Made by a program: the position numbers and the translations under genes. From Alentia gelatinosa (Eukaryota; Annelida; Polychaeta; Phyllodocida; Polynoidae), in the NCBI GenBank assembly GCA_950022655.1, contig OX465583.1, positions 15,585,298 through 15,649,297 of the forward strand: a stretch of DNA of 64,000 nucleotides, in the 5' to 3' direction. Under the pieces are notes generated by a model, which was not told the origin of the DNA, ran no database searches, and worked only from the letters and a program-made list of their open reading frames with translations. Positions 32,758 to 44,304 of this stretch are shown piece after piece (the first letter of the stretch is position 1; each line of letters begins with the position of its first letter).

Positions 32758-33232
32758 TATCTCATCGAACATCCAGTAATACATTGAATAATGTATTTAT
32801 TCATCATTCATTCGAGACAGTGGATTGCACCACCAAACTCAAAGACTGTTGTTACAGTTATCATTTTCTTATTCCATGTATCTCACAGAGTTCACTGCAT
32901 TACCATTATAACCAGCTACAATGCTAATGATGACAAAGTATAAAGATTGAAATGATACTGATAAACAAAGAAGAATTACTGTTAATCAATATTAAATGAC
33001 GTTTAATTGCACATTGGCCTCACGCCTCTTTCATTGCAGGTTCATCAAACATCTTAAAATCAGACATATCTCACTGTGATCGGTCGAAGGTATAACTGGC
33101 ATGTTTATATGGCACAGGGTGGTTGCTGGTTTTCCCGTCATCCGTTGGGAAATTGAAGGAGTTCAATTGCGACCTGTGCCTCTGAAATCAGAAGCCCTGT
33201 GCTGTTATAATCCATAGATAGCAACTTCCGTC

Positions 33233-33556
33233 ACCAGGGACCTGTTTCACTAGTTTCGTGACATGTCTGTGACACCATACAGACAGATTGGGTTGTCTGG
33301 TTTTATGACAACACAAGTAGCTGCCCTTGGGAAAAGACAGACCCTAAACATAGGAATTAGACAAATCTACACATCATGGACATGTTTCACTAGTTTTGTG
33401 ACAAAAGTGAAGACAGACATGAAAAGCGGCACCAACAGTGCAAGCAAGAACGCACAAAATGAAGTTTAATGTACAGTTCTTATGAAACCGGACACACCAT
33501 CTAGACATGTCACGCCATCTAGACATGTCACGAAACAAGTGAAACAGGTCCCTGGT
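33233..33556. mobile_element. MITE with GGGACCTGTTTCACTAG ends
   Basis: Terminal repeats of about 35 bp: ACCAGGGACCTGTTTCACTA-GTTTCGTGACATGTCT and inverse. The ATGGACATGTTTCACTAGTT block at 33377 repeats the left end internally, and the right arm has AGACATGTCACGCCATCT duplicated. Non-coding. It belongs with the CAGGG(G)-start elements at 31180 and 49399. Confidence 0.85.
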
Positions 33557-33559
33557 ACT

Positions 33560-35280
33560 TCGTTTGGTGTCAGGGGCAAGATGGCCACTTCCATAGCGCA
33601 ATGGCTATCAGTGCTATAAAATTACCTCCTAATGGTGCAGGTTGAGCAGCAGATCCAGCTACTCCGCCAATTTATCTGCAATTAACGACTGATAATTAGT
33701 TCCTTATTAATGACTGCAGATCAGGTTTTATGACTTTTTGAGCACAAAAAATGAAAATGATCCAATTACATTTAACAGCATAGTGAGAATGTGATTAGAG
33801 GGATTATGTTTTTCTGTTTTATTTCATTGCAGTTTTTCAGTGCGATTCAATAAAAATACTTGACATCAATTCAGGTAAAATTACTTTCCTCTGTTTTTAC
33901 CGGATTAAAACACAAATCATCAAATCACTGACCCACTTTTCTTTCTTAATCCAAATTGAAAACAATCACAGAATGTGCAACAAATGTCAGATTTTTTCTT
34001 ATTTCCTGATTTATATTTCATGGTTATGGTGAATGGGATATAATCCGATACAACTTTCTAATTGGCTCTGTGATAAAGCAGATCACTCTGATAGTGAGAC
34101 GGACATTTAAATGTGCCTAGGAGAATAGACATATTGTTTAGTATTTGCAATGAGGGTATCATATTAGATGATAGGTTATTTGATATAGAAAATAAAATAA
34201 TAAAGGAAGTAAATTGTTCTTATGTAAGAAAGGACATAATCATCAATTTCCTTAATTTCAATTATCCTTTCTTGACGGAGTAAACTTTGAATTGTAAGTG
34301 GTTTTCCCCGTATGTTAGTCTAATGGTCGTAATAGGCGCCAGCAATTACCGCGCTTCTAAACGGAATGACACTTTTCCGTCTATTACCACTGGGACCGTG
34401 AAACGGTTCACCACCTCCAGGCAGGAGACCCGCTGATACACCTCCTCCTTCTGCCAGTCACCCTCCTCTTCTCTCACTCTCCCCCGTCACCTGGTCCCCG
34501 CCACCACTGTCTTCTCACCAACGCCCTCTAGCGGTTCCCCCACACGTTCCCCCATTATCAGGACAGGATAATTATCGGCGGTGACAACTCGCCCCTGCCA
34601 CTAGGTGTCGCCTCGACAAGCGGCGCATGCGTAGTGAGCGGCGATCAGGTGGGCGATAATTAGGGAGGGCGGCGAGTGGCTGGTGGCACTGCTTTATGCA
34701 TTGTTTTAAGTGGGCCACTCTCTGCAGGGAGTCTGGAGGCCGAGGCGTGTGATGGAGGGTGCTATTATCCTGATTACCGCCTCCTATAAACAGGTGTTTA
34801 GAGAAGACCTGATTTCCGGAGCGCACTGACCATGCGTAATTGATCCTATGTAAGCAATCCCCGGCCCACAGGAGCGCCCCCGTGCGGCATCAGCCGTGTG
34901 AAACACTTTATAGTAGATTAACCTGCAATATAAAGGTCGACTTTCTAAATCAGCAGCTCGCTCGTAATGCAGTGCTGAGGAATTTACGAAGTACCAATGC
35001 CTAGCAATGATCGATCGCAAAAGGCTGGTACACAAACCATTGTGCACATCATCAGGTTAATACCAGTGACACCATCCTCCATTATAAGACGTATGACGGT
35101 GTTTTTTTAATACAGGAATGTTATGTTGACAGCTACAACTTCATAAATCATTAGATAGCTAACCATCTGCTACCTTCATACAACACTACTCCACTGTCTG
35201 TTACAATCTCTTATCTTCACAATGCAACATAGGTTGTGGGTTTGAACCTTAACATGGTTTGGTGATATCTTACATTGTTG
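33560..35280. other. Unassigned; two CTCF-like motifs
   Basis: No gene recognised. Around 34380-34900 the sequence is moderately GC-rich, with CGCCCTCTAGCGG (34522-34534), TGCCACTAGGTGTCGCC (34596-34612) and GGCGCATGCG (34621-34630, NRF1-like). These are motif matches only. Confidence 0.35.
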
Positions 35281-35284
35281 ATGT

Positions 35285-35470
35285 ACAATCCATTAAAAAA
35301 AATTGATACATCACCGAATCGCTAAAGGTGTCACCAACCTGCATCCCCATATCGCTCACGCTGTCATCATACTGTATCACCAGATCGCTAATGGTTCCAC
35401 CTTCCTGCATCACCATATCGTTAACTGTGCTAGATCACTAAAGATCGCTGTTGTTGTGTTATCACCAGAT
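35285..35470. repeat. Degenerate CATCACCATATCGCTAA-type tandem repeat
   Basis: Several diverged units of roughly 45-60 bp sharing CATCACC(A/G)(A/T)ATCGCTAA and CACC(A/T)(A/T)CCTGCATC. Low copy and old. Confidence 0.5.
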
Positions 35471-35479
35471 GTGGAATTT

Positions 35480-36225
35480 TAAGTGAGTCACAGATTTCCT
35501 GAAGTTCGTCACCCCGCCCATGATGTTATATTCGTTTATGAAGACCATTGTGACACCATTAAAAAATCATTTATGGAAAAAAAGAGACTTTCTTAATTGC
35601 TAACCGTTTACCATTTCCTATAGCGACCACAAAATGGGAGGATGAGAGAGGGGGGCGGTGTGTGGGTTTCATATGAAGTTAACCTGGGGGAGGGCGGTGA
35701 TCAGGAGGATGCGTCAACAAGCGTAAGCCTGAGGGCTACAACACTCCCGTCCTTACCACCACCACCACCCATCCCCGCACCGCCACCACCTACCGCCCAC
35801 ATCCAGAGAGGGCCGGGGGCAGTAAGACACTGACTCAGCGGCCGCCGGGGAAAAACAGAGGAAATGGTGGCCGCCTGCGGCGTGGTTAAAGTGACCGAGA
35901 CAAGCCGTTGCCGGGTAGAGAGACTCAGGCAGGGTATGGCTTTGTTTCTGAGTAAATAGCAGGTTTTAATATATCAAGGCACCGAAGACGGGGAGGAGGG
36001 GGTGGGGGTAGTAGGCAGTGGTTGTTCCTTCACCCGAACAGATGTAAATGCGCAGTAAGAATAACGAGACACTTGGTTTTTAAATAGTTGTGCAGAAAGA
36101 TCGGGATTAAGTGAGAACTAAGGACCTGACAGGATAGCAAAATGTGAGGGGAAGGCTAGAGAAAGAAACCTATATAGACGGATAGACAAAACAACATATT
36201 TGCTAATCATATACAGAGAAATAGA
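35480..36225. other. No recognisable feature
   Basis: Contains a short ACC/CCA-rich run near 35755-35800. No gene recognised. Confidence 0.3.
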
Positions 36226-36230
36226 GAAAT

Positions 36231-36545
36231 AATATTTACTGATTTCAGATACAAGCGGTCGTTTGCTCTGAGGAATTGATGCGTCGTGATATTTGAACGT
36301 ATGCGAGGATATTGTGCAGAGGCAACTCTGAGAAGTATACAAAAACATTTATAATCCACCTAATGCAAAATGTCCATGGAAAGCACGTAGGGAGTGTGTA
36401 TCGCCAAAAGCGAGGCATATATAGATATGTTGTATGCCCGTAAACATAGTGCATATCAAAATACGTAGCAATAGTGCATATCAAAAAGCGTACCTGAATA
36501 TCTAATATTGGTTTTCACTTCTCAAGAAAAAGTGGATAATAAATA
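36231..36545. mobile_element. C/D composite element, partial copy
   Basis: Left part matches the left arm of module D (GATTTCAGATACAAGCGGTC, CGTATGCGAGGATATTG), whose right arm is missing. Module C follows in inverted orientation (ATAATCCACCTAATGCAAAA ... AAAAAGTGGATAATAAAT). The junction shows that C and D can rearrange relative to each other. Confidence 0.75.
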
Positions 36546-36602
36546 CGGGCCGTGACATTACTTGTGATGGCCAGTGTCTATCTCCTGCTGGCATTTCTGC
36601 AA

Positions 36603-36665
36603 AAGACCCGTTTCCATTGGCCGACAAACACGGTGTAGATATTTTGTATTTCCATTGGCCATAAC
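36603..36665. repeat. Single terminal arm of the 12103 MITE family
   Basis: AAGACCCGTTTCCATTGGCC then GACAAACACGGTGTAGAT matches the left end of 12103-12299. The element is then disrupted; a second TTTCCATTGGCC follows at 36649. No matching right end found. Confidence 0.65.
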
Positions 36666-36669
36666 CGAT

Positions 36670-37965
36670 ATACGATCATTCATGCTGATTCTTTCCGATC
36701 ACACCTTTGTCCAACGGATCCGTCGGGTTCGTCAGAATCTGTGAGCTTTATGTCAGTGTATGCACTTCACAGACCCGATTATAATCAAGTCGGGCAATAC
36801 TAGTATGGGAGTAATGACCAACTCTGCCTAACCATGCTATTGTCTCTGTATGTACTTCACAGACCATTACCAAATCTGAGTAGGCTGTTTAGATATGTAT
36901 CCCCCCATTCTATGTACAAGTGCCATATACTGATTTGTAGGTGAGGCAGAGGCAAAAGTAGATCTGAAAACAATATTCCGATTTCTTGAATAAAACAGAA
37001 GTTATCAAACCTTGCATTACTGTCTACTAAGGCCTACCACCCGCCATTGCTCCCGGCATCTCTCTTCTTGAAATCTCTTATTAGGTTTTAAAAGTAGGAG
37101 GCGTGATCAGGAAGAATCCGTATGCCAATGTATAAGGGCATAATTAAGACAGCGATATTATTGTTCCTGATTATTATTGTCCATCTGATCGGTGATAACC
37201 GGTGGTAGATGTCACTGTCATATGGGTTTTATACTTTCCTTTGCGATGACAGACAAACATCCACACATTGAAGGTGGTCAATTGGTGCAGCTTAGTGAAA
37301 TGGTGAAGCAGGACCTGAGGGCAGTCTAAGATTTTCCTAGTTTGGCGAACATACTGATGTACCACTACTAGAGCTTATGCGGGGTATTGCCGATCGCCCG
37401 TGCCTTGCTACACCACAGCTTGTCCTTGGATGCCGCATCCTTGTACCCGCATTTTACATACAGCACCTGTTTCTTTTCTGCAGGAACTCAAGTATCCTTC
37501 CCTTCTTCACTGAAGTTTGTGATGATGTGGGGCGGCGGCAGGGCACATTGGCGAGGCATCCTTGCCTCAGGTGACTCTGACTCTGGCTCTGGTTCACACA
37601 CTTCTTCTCTTGCTGGTTAAGCAATGGCAGCATTGGTAGCAGCCTATGCATCAAAATGCAGCTACAGGTGTGGCTTCCCGGTCTTATTCCGTCTTGGCTA
37701 TAGAATGTAGTAGGCCGTATAGTGATGCAGCGAGGCATAACAATCAGTGAACAAAAACTGCCCCACCCTGCAGTACAACGGGAAGCATTTGCGTCATGCT
37801 GTGACAACTAACATGAGTGAATGTGTCAAAGTGTAGGACCTGAAATGTGGTAGAACTTGAATGGAATGTGAGGCGTCGGCAGCAGCCAAAGGTCCGCCGT
37901 CCGGCAACAGACCAATTTCTCTTTGCAAAATGGCATACTGCATGCTGCCATAGACTGTTACAGTT
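36670..37965. other. No recognisable gene
   Basis: CACTTCACAGACC recurs twice about 100 bp apart near 36764 and 36854. GCGTCGGCAGCAGCCAAAGG near 37871 resembles the interior of the 12103 MITE (GCGTCGGCAGTGCCAAAGG), possibly a displaced fragment. Confidence 0.35.
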
Positions 37966-37968
37966 ACC

Positions 37969-38298
37969 TTATTCTACCCCTAATAAAAAAACCCATAGGC
38001 TTAACATTGGGTCACTGTATTCGGTCTGGAGTTCAGAAAAATGAAAAATATCGCACTAGTGGGACACATTTGACAAATGACCTCATTTGTTAATGTAGAA
38101 GTAATTTAGACGGGCAGGGTAGGATAAACCCTAAACCAAACTCGAGTTAGTCGTGTTATTGTTCTTCGCACTCCAGCAAGATCGCATATTACTGCTCTCG
38201 GCTTCGACTCACCTCGCGCAGTAATATGCGATCTTGCCGTCATGCGATAAACAACAACAAGACTAACTCTTGTTTGGTTTCTCCATTTTATCCCACTG
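37969..38298 (-). mobile_element. Bipartite palindromic element, locus 5 (inverted)
   Basis: Partner module 37969-38128: starts TTATTCTACCCCTAATAAAA, has CCATAGGCTTAACATTGGG at 37992-38010, ends GGGTAGGATAAA. Palindromic module from there to 38298: arms CCAAACTCGAGTTAGTCGTG and inverse, inner arms GATCGCATATTACTGC / GCAGTAATATGCGATC, centre CTCGGCTTCGACTCACCTCG. Outer right end TTTTATCCC. Confidence 0.85.
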
Positions 38299-38574
38299 TG
38301 GTCCAGAATTATCCTCATTTATACCGGGACCTCTGGGACAAATCTTTGACAGAGCTGCTCACTGAGCTGCTCACTGGCCCATCATCTAGTGGTCAGGGTG
38401 AGCTACGGTCATTCATCTTTCCCCATCCCTTCTCCCTCAGTTATCCCGCATCTATCCTGATCTCTTCGTGGTGCTCTGGTACCTGGGTGCTGGGACCGCT
38501 GGGAACATAGTGTAAAGGTAGCATTAGGAATTTGGGAACATAGTGTAAAGGTAGTATTAGGAATTTGGCGGTAT

Positions 38575-38985
38575 CATCCTACAGTTTGCCTGGGATTGCC
38601 CAGGGGCATCATACTGTAGTTCGCCTGCTAATACCTGACGGAATCATGCTATGGTACACCTGAATATTCTGCAGTAGGTCTGGGAATGCCTGGGGGTACC
38701 ATATTGTGGTTCACCTTGGTATGCCAAAAGGCATTAAGCTTTCGCTCAAATGAGTCTGGATGCATTAAGTTACAGTTTGCTTGGGAATACCTAGAGGCAT
38801 CTTGCTGCAGTTCTCCCAGATATGCATGAAGGCATTATGCTGCAGTGTCTTTGGGAATGCCTGGAGGCGTCATGCTGCAGTTCACATGGAAAATCTGGAG
38901 GCATCATGCTGTAGTTCCTCTGGAAATACCTGGGTGCATCATCCTGCGGTTTGCCTGGGAATTCCTAGTGGAATCATGGTTTATC
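38575..38985. repeat. 34-bp minisatellite, left block
   Basis: Degenerate tandem repeat of a unit like GGCATCATGCTGCAGTTCAC then ATGGAAATACCTGGA, about a dozen copies. Continues in a separate block at 40118-40312. Confidence 0.85.
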
Positions 38986-39248
38986 ACACACCTAACACGG
39001 AGTCTCCATGATAAGCCTATGGAGAATACGGTTTTTTCTGGCCACCTGACGGGCATTATAAGAACTATTTCATATAAAGAATGCATGGCGCTTAAGTCAA
39101 ATTTCTAGTTATTACAAGATTTCTTTATAAAATAATTATTCGAAAGATAAGTATAAATACAACATTACCATGATTTCAATCTGTGAAGCCGTATTCTCCT
39201 TGTAGTTGACACTATGCAATACTCCTCGGTATCGCTTGAAGTATTTAG

Positions 39249-39393
39249 AGAATACAGGCTAAGGCTACGTGGACGTTGTATGGTACGTGGTTCTCATGCC
39301 GATCGTACGGCATGAGCTCGCCGAGCGAATGCCGTACGATCGGCATGAGAACCGAGTACCATACAACGTTCAACGAAGCCTAGACTGTATTCT
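39249..39393. mobile_element. 145-bp near-perfect palindrome with GCCGAG centre
   Basis: Arms of about 65 bp: AGAATACAGGCT...ACGTTGTATGGTACG and GATCGTACGGCAT, with the inverse on the right, around a 15-nt loop GAGCTCGCCGAGCGA (39314-39328). CATGAG...GCCGAG-N-GAA matches the centre of the bipartite element at 59654. No partner module with the conserved box was found beside it. The long open frame at 39269-39661 starts inside this palindrome and is not a gene. Confidence 0.85.
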
Positions 39394-39394
39394 T

Positions 39395-40110
39395 TTTTAT
39401 TATTTACCCTCAAATCATTATAATTCGCTAAATATTTACCAAAACACCATTGTCGAAGTTGCCGGGAACAGCATCGTGTACTCGTACTTTGGGTTTCGCG
39501 ACAACGTCGCTCTTGTGATGATCGCGAGGCTGGAGCCTGTCCAAAAGTTACTGTGTGACATCATAGCTACCACTCACTCTCCCAGCAGGACTTCCGTGGT
39601 GCTTGCGCTTATTCATCTCTGCTACAACCCACCGCTATCACTCTCCCTGACGACGTTGTGACGTCATCGGTTGTTTATATTTTGCTATATATGTGGCTAA
39701 GTGTCGGCTGTGTATGGAGCTGTGGCCAAGTTCTTTGCTATGGCAAGCCAATTTCATTTATATTTCTAACCTTGTATCTCAATGATTTATATTTCCTAAA
39801 GCATTTGTGTAGGGGCCAACCACTTTTATGGGTTTTAATTGTGTATATTTATGGTCGATACTAATGCATGGCCTTCAGTTTATTTTCGCTGGTTCTTATG
39901 TGAAATATGTGATTGGGAACAACTGCTTCCTGTTTCGTGCACCCGGTGCCCGTACACTGAATTTTGTGCACAACATATGATATCAGAACATTACTTCCAC
40001 ACAGTATAGGCGTAAGTTTCGTGCACGGGTATATAATAATACTATGCGTCACCTACGCGGAGAATACGGCCACTCAGATCAAGATAAAGGTAATATTTTG
40101 TATGTTCTTT
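39395..40110. other. No recognisable feature
   Basis: Separates the two blocks of the 34-bp minisatellite, along with the palindrome at 39249. No gene recognised. Confidence 0.3.
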
Positions 40111-40117
40111 ACCTGAG

Positions 40118-40312
40118 AATGGCTGTGGGCATCATGGGGTGGTTCAACTGGGAATGCCTGAAGGTATTATTCTGTGGCTTGCACGACAATATGTTGTTGC
40201 AGTTCGCCTGGGAATACCTGCGGGCATCATGCTGGAGTTCATTTGGGAAAATTGGGAGGCATTTTGCTGTGTTTAACCTGGGAATGCCAGGAGGCATCAT
40301 GTGGCATTAACT
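40118..40312. repeat. 34-bp minisatellite, right block
   Basis: Five or so diverged units (GGGCATCATG, GTTC-CCTGGGAATGCCTG) of the same family as 38575-38985. The 1.1-kb gap suggests that insertions split one array. Confidence 0.8.
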
Positions 40313-40934
40313 ATGGCTCTCAGTCATGAGTGAACCTCCTAATCAACCTCTCCAACGAGTCACTAGCCTTTACCCCTCCCTATGACACATCCATTACCAC
40401 CCCGCCTTGTAAAATACACCCTGCAAAGTATACGCCTTGCGAAATACGTCCTCTGAAGTATACGCCGTATCCGGCCTTAAACATCCCCTCCTCTCCGCCA
40501 GGTTTTAACGACGTTTGCCGCTAATTAACATTCTCTTATGTCCTCGGCGATCACAGGCTCCACCACTTCCTGTTTGTCGGCTTTCCTATGAAACAAGGTG
40601 TGAGTCTGAAGACAGGTCCTGAGCCTGCAGCCTTTCGCTTTACTTTTAATGATCATTTTTGTATTTCACCACGGTACAATATAGTGCGCCTAAATCCCAA
40701 GGGAGGTCCCGTTTGTCTCTTATGTAATGTAATACGTGTTAGGCCGGGGGCATTGTAGGTGTTTGAGTGAAGACCTGTAGATGCATTTTGCACCAATATC
40801 GAGCAGGAGATAAGTATATATGTGCTTTATGTCAGGAATTATGCAAAACGTGCATAATAGTGATGATCAATAAGTAATTTTATAGTTATCACCAAATAAG
40901 CTTTGGAACTCAACATTTTTTAGAGAGTTGAACT

Positions 40935-42139
40935 ATGTTTATCAATCCCGAAAAAAAGCAGGTACATAATCAAATTCGTATCTCATCTATTCTGTATAAA
41001 CATGTGAACCATCCATCGATGCACAATTGTATATCCAATATACCACACTTGCTCACTCCAAGGCTGTACAATAACCGGAAAAAAGAAAACATACTGGAAC
41101 CTCGCACCAGAGAAACAAATGTAGAATGTTTTCACATAGTTCTTTCACTAAAAAATTTAGACTTTTATCAAAATTATCTAGAAAATCGTAAACAAAAGGT
41201 GAAAGTAAATGGGAATATTTCGGACGAGGGTGGCGTGGTTTGCGGTGTCCCCCAGGGATCTAATCTTGGCCCGACCCTATTTTTACTATATATCAACGAT
41301 GTTGTTACTTTTTTAAGAAATGTATCTGTTAAACTGTATGCGGACGATACAATTATATATACACAGGGTATGAGTAGCAGAGAAGTAGAAAACTCATTAC
41401 AATCATCTCTATTTTTATTTGAGACATGGTGTAACCAAAATAAACTAACAATTAATGCCTCTAAAACTAAGTATATGAGTCTAGGATCTAATTATAATGT
41501 AAAAAGAATGGGCCATATAAAACTTGTCTTGGAAGAAAAAGAACTACAAAATGTACAATCTTTGGGGGTATATTTGGACCCAGGACTTACATATAAATAC
41601 CATATTCAAGATACGATCAAGAAAGTCACTTATAGAACTTACCAAATGACCAAAATGAGACCTTTTTTGGATGCGAACTCTGCCCTGTGTGTGTATAAAG
41701 CTTTTATTATGCCATACTTTGATTATGGCGATGTCCTCTATACAGACGGTCCGAAATATATGTTAGATAAACTTCAAAAAACCAAAATCATTGTCTACGT
41801 GTATGTATGAATCTGAATTATAGAACAAGTATTATAAAATTACACAAAACTGCTGAGCTACCTTTCCTGTCTGATAGGAGAACTTGTCATTTAAGAAATC
41901 TAATGTAACAAAGGTCAAGGGACGATAGGTATAGAGATAGGAGAACCCTTGGAACGAGACTGTATAGTGCACCAGTATTGAAAACGTTTCAACCAAATTG
42001 TCAATTGTATATGCGGAGTATAGAGTATATGGGAGCGAGATTATGGAACAACCAGTCAGCAATTACGAGGAAAACACCAACGTATAAATTGTATAAGAGC
42101 CTCTCCAAAATGATAATGCTTGAAAGTGTACCTACCTGA
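40935..42139 (+). pseudogene. CR1-like LINE ORF2 fragment (reverse transcriptase)
   Basis: The plus-strand frame 40935-41810 encodes 291 residues. It has GVPQGSNLGPTLFLLYIND (residues 104-122) and the catalytic YADD (135-138), then LTINASKTKYM, LGVYLDPGLTY and MPYFDYGDVLY, the palm-to-thumb order of CR1/L2/jockey-like reverse transcriptases. A frameshift near 41800 moves the trace to the frame containing ATG 41807. That frame has one TAA (41906-41908), reads YMGARLWNNQ and ends at TGA 42137-42139. The endonuclease and RT motifs 1-3 are missing, so the copy is 5'-truncated. Residues 1-62 do not resemble the expected upstream RT region; they look more like a LINE C-terminal tail, which would indicate a junction of two elements. 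Confidence 0.85.
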
Positions 42140-42448
42140 TTGTATAATAGCGTATATTTATATAAAATGTATAAGGGATATCTATCATGGGTGTTCCAAC
42201 CCCAAAGAAGACAATTGTGACCTGGTGTTTACCTAAGATTTGTAAAACAAATTTTAGATTATGGGGATATGAATCGTGAATCAACAAATTGTGATTGGAT
42301 GGATAACGACCGATGAAAACCAGCCACAGGCGTTCCGGCCAGGCTGACGGTTGTCATTATTTTATTGGACAAATATGACAAACTTGTGAATTTGAGCAAA
42401 TGTAAAAATGAAATATTGACCAATAAAAGATTTCTGAAAGAAAAAAAA
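42140..42448 (+). other. LINE 3' untranslated region with AATAAA and A-tract
   Basis: Follows the LINE stop directly. AATAAA at 42422-42427 is followed 14 bp later by eight A (42441-42448), after which unrelated sequence begins. This fits a polyadenylated 3' end captured at retrotransposition, so the element boundary is probably 42448. Confidence 0.6.
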
Positions 42449-42449
42449 T

Positions 42450-43060
42450 CGTACCTAACGCCGTTGAGTATTTTTCCCGCTACTATAAAGATCGTTGGGT
42501 TTCCCATGTAAAAAAATGCCAGGTGTGAGATAAGTACGTATCAAATGACCCGAATCAGTTGCTTTCGTAAACGCCTTCAGATGAATCCCTAGTTGATATT
42601 GAACAACGCGAAGTTCAAGAACGTCTTGTAAAGTTAAAGCAGTTTTGATATGTCTTCGGGAATTTCTCGTTGTGGAAACACACCACTTTTAAATGACTCG
42701 TTATCCATATATCTAGGCTTATTTTAGGTATAATCATAATAGGCAACAATAGGCCCTGATAACATTCTATAAACGCATCAAATAGAACCTGGGCCCCGTT
42801 TTTCAGTCATGACATAATCGGCCAACGATACCTTAAGACATCTCTGCGATTGGAAGACTGTTTGGAAGACACAAAATGGCGGGTGTACTATAGACAGTGT
42901 CTCTGCGCGGCACGTTCGATCGCCACTAAAAGTGTCCCTGTCTAAGACAAGTATAGAATTGTCTTAGGCTCTATCAAACCTCACTGTGGGTATATAGAGG
43001 ATTTCCCATGTTTCCCGTAATCGTATCGATTTTAATAAGGACCGGCCGCACCGTTCCGCC
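42450..43060. other. Unassigned; possible lone MITE end at 42787
   Basis: CCTGGGCCCCGTTTTTCAG near 42790 resembles the GGGGCCCGTTT ends of other elements here, but no matching right end was found. AGACA(A/C) and GTCTTA words recur to about 42970. Confidence 0.3.
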
Positions 43061-43067
43061 GTTATTT

Positions 43068-43228
43068 GCGTTTGAATTTCGTCATAGCAAACGTCTGCTC
43101 TGGTGGCTAGTGTACTCTTCTGTCAAGGTCGCCGCATAAATTAGCAGAGGCATGCACTGATGGTCTGGGACATGGGAGATAGACACTGGCCACCAGAGCA
43201 GACGTTTGCTATGACAAAATTCAAACTC
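43068..43228. mobile_element. MITE with 39-bp terminal repeats
   Basis: Left arm GCGTTTGAATTTCGTCATAG then CAAACGTCTGCTCTGGTGGC; right arm is the inverse (GCCACCAGAGCAGACG-TTTGCTATGACAAAATTC). The middle includes GTCGCCGCATAAATTAGC. A rearranged relative with one arm plus the inverted middle lies at 49745-49835, inside the MITE at 49399. Confidence 0.85.
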
Positions 43229-43280
43229 AAAATTCAGGACCCTGGTCTCCAACTCCGTCCCAACGTACATAATTCATACC

Positions 43281-43600
43281 CAATATTGACTGGCTTCCGA
43301 TATATCTGCTTTTATCTGAAACAGTGCAGTTTACATTGTATTCATTATCCACCTTTTCTTGACAAGTCGGGTACCAATATTAGTTCATTTAGGTACGCAC
43401 TATTTTTCAGTAGACACTATTTTTTCGTATGCACGCTTTATCGAAACCCGGAGCATACAACATATTTGTATGCTCCGGGTATGTAGATACATGCTCCCTG
43501 TGTTTGCTATTAACACTTTATATCGGTGGATGATACACAATTTTGACCGGTTTCAGATACAAACGGTCGTATGCTCCTTGGAGTTGACGCGTAGTAATAT
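43281..43600. mobile_element. C/D composite element, rearranged copy
   Basis: Order: shortened module D (CAATATTGACTGGCTTCCGA to CATTGT), module C (43341-43536, ATTCATTATCCACC...GGTGGATGATAC, with CGGAGCATACAACATATTTG), then another left half of D (TTTTGACCGGTTTCAGATAC-AAACGGTCG). Module C is therefore bracketed by D sequence on both sides, as if C had inserted into or excised from D arrays. Confidence 0.8.
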
Positions 43601-43604
43601 CCGA

Positions 43605-44075
43605 TCACCCACACCGAATCTAAGTAGACCAATTTTAATCAGCTTCAGTCAGCATTGCGCGTCAATCGGTATTATTCCAATCAGGTCAGCTCAGTTATTT
43701 CCTACTTGTGAGTAATGACCGACCATCGCTGCGGTTTCACAGGCTCATCAAGCGACCAGAGTGAAGGAGGTCCAACAACATAATCACATCAGTTAATGTT
43801 GATGTCTGTGTAGGCTTAATGCAACAAGTTAGCCACGAACTCGTTGAAACTGTGTTATGTAAATAAGGACCTACTAATCATGTCAAGATATTATGAGCTG
43901 GCATAGGAATGAACGCGACTTTCAGTAATAGAAATACGGGACTTGGATAAAAGGTAAATTAGTAAGTAGTATGCTAAAATGTGGGTTTGCAGCGGAAGGT
44001 AAACGTCAGGGTTCAGATCACTCAGCGGCCATTTGACAACGCTCCTACGAGGGAGTCCTTACTACTCTATGAATA
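43605..44075. other. No recognisable feature
   Basis: Ordinary sequence; nothing recognised. Confidence 0.3.
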
Positions 44076-44078
44076 TGT

Positions 44079-44304
44079 CCTGGGGCCCGTTAAATAACCT
44101 AGGATCGTACATGAAGACCCTTTTCTGTAACTCGTACAAGGGTAGTCGTTTAATAATATTCACGTTCGTTCACTATGACAGTTTTATGCGACCATAAGGT
44201 CATCCTAAAGTGTCGAATAAAGTTCACGCAGATTATCTCTGGGTCTCTATGGCGTACAGTAAAGCGTCTTCATGTACGATCCTAGATTACTAAACAACCC
44301 CTGA
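44079..44304. mobile_element. MITE with CCTGGGGCCCGTTAAATAAC ends
   Basis: Left end CCTGGGGCCCGTTAAATAAC-CTAGGATCGTACATGAAGAC; right end is the imperfect inverse (GTCTTCATGTACGATCCTAG ... AACAACCCCTGA). Repeats of about 45 bp. The start is shared with 19894, the subterminal part is not. Confidence 0.8.

Noticed and set aside
39269..39661. 130-codon open frame
   Set aside because: The first third translates both arms of the 145-bp palindrome; the remainder has no signature.
42787..42970. Complete CCTGGGCCCCG-type MITE
   Set aside because: Only the left end can be seen; no inverse right end was found within 1 kb.
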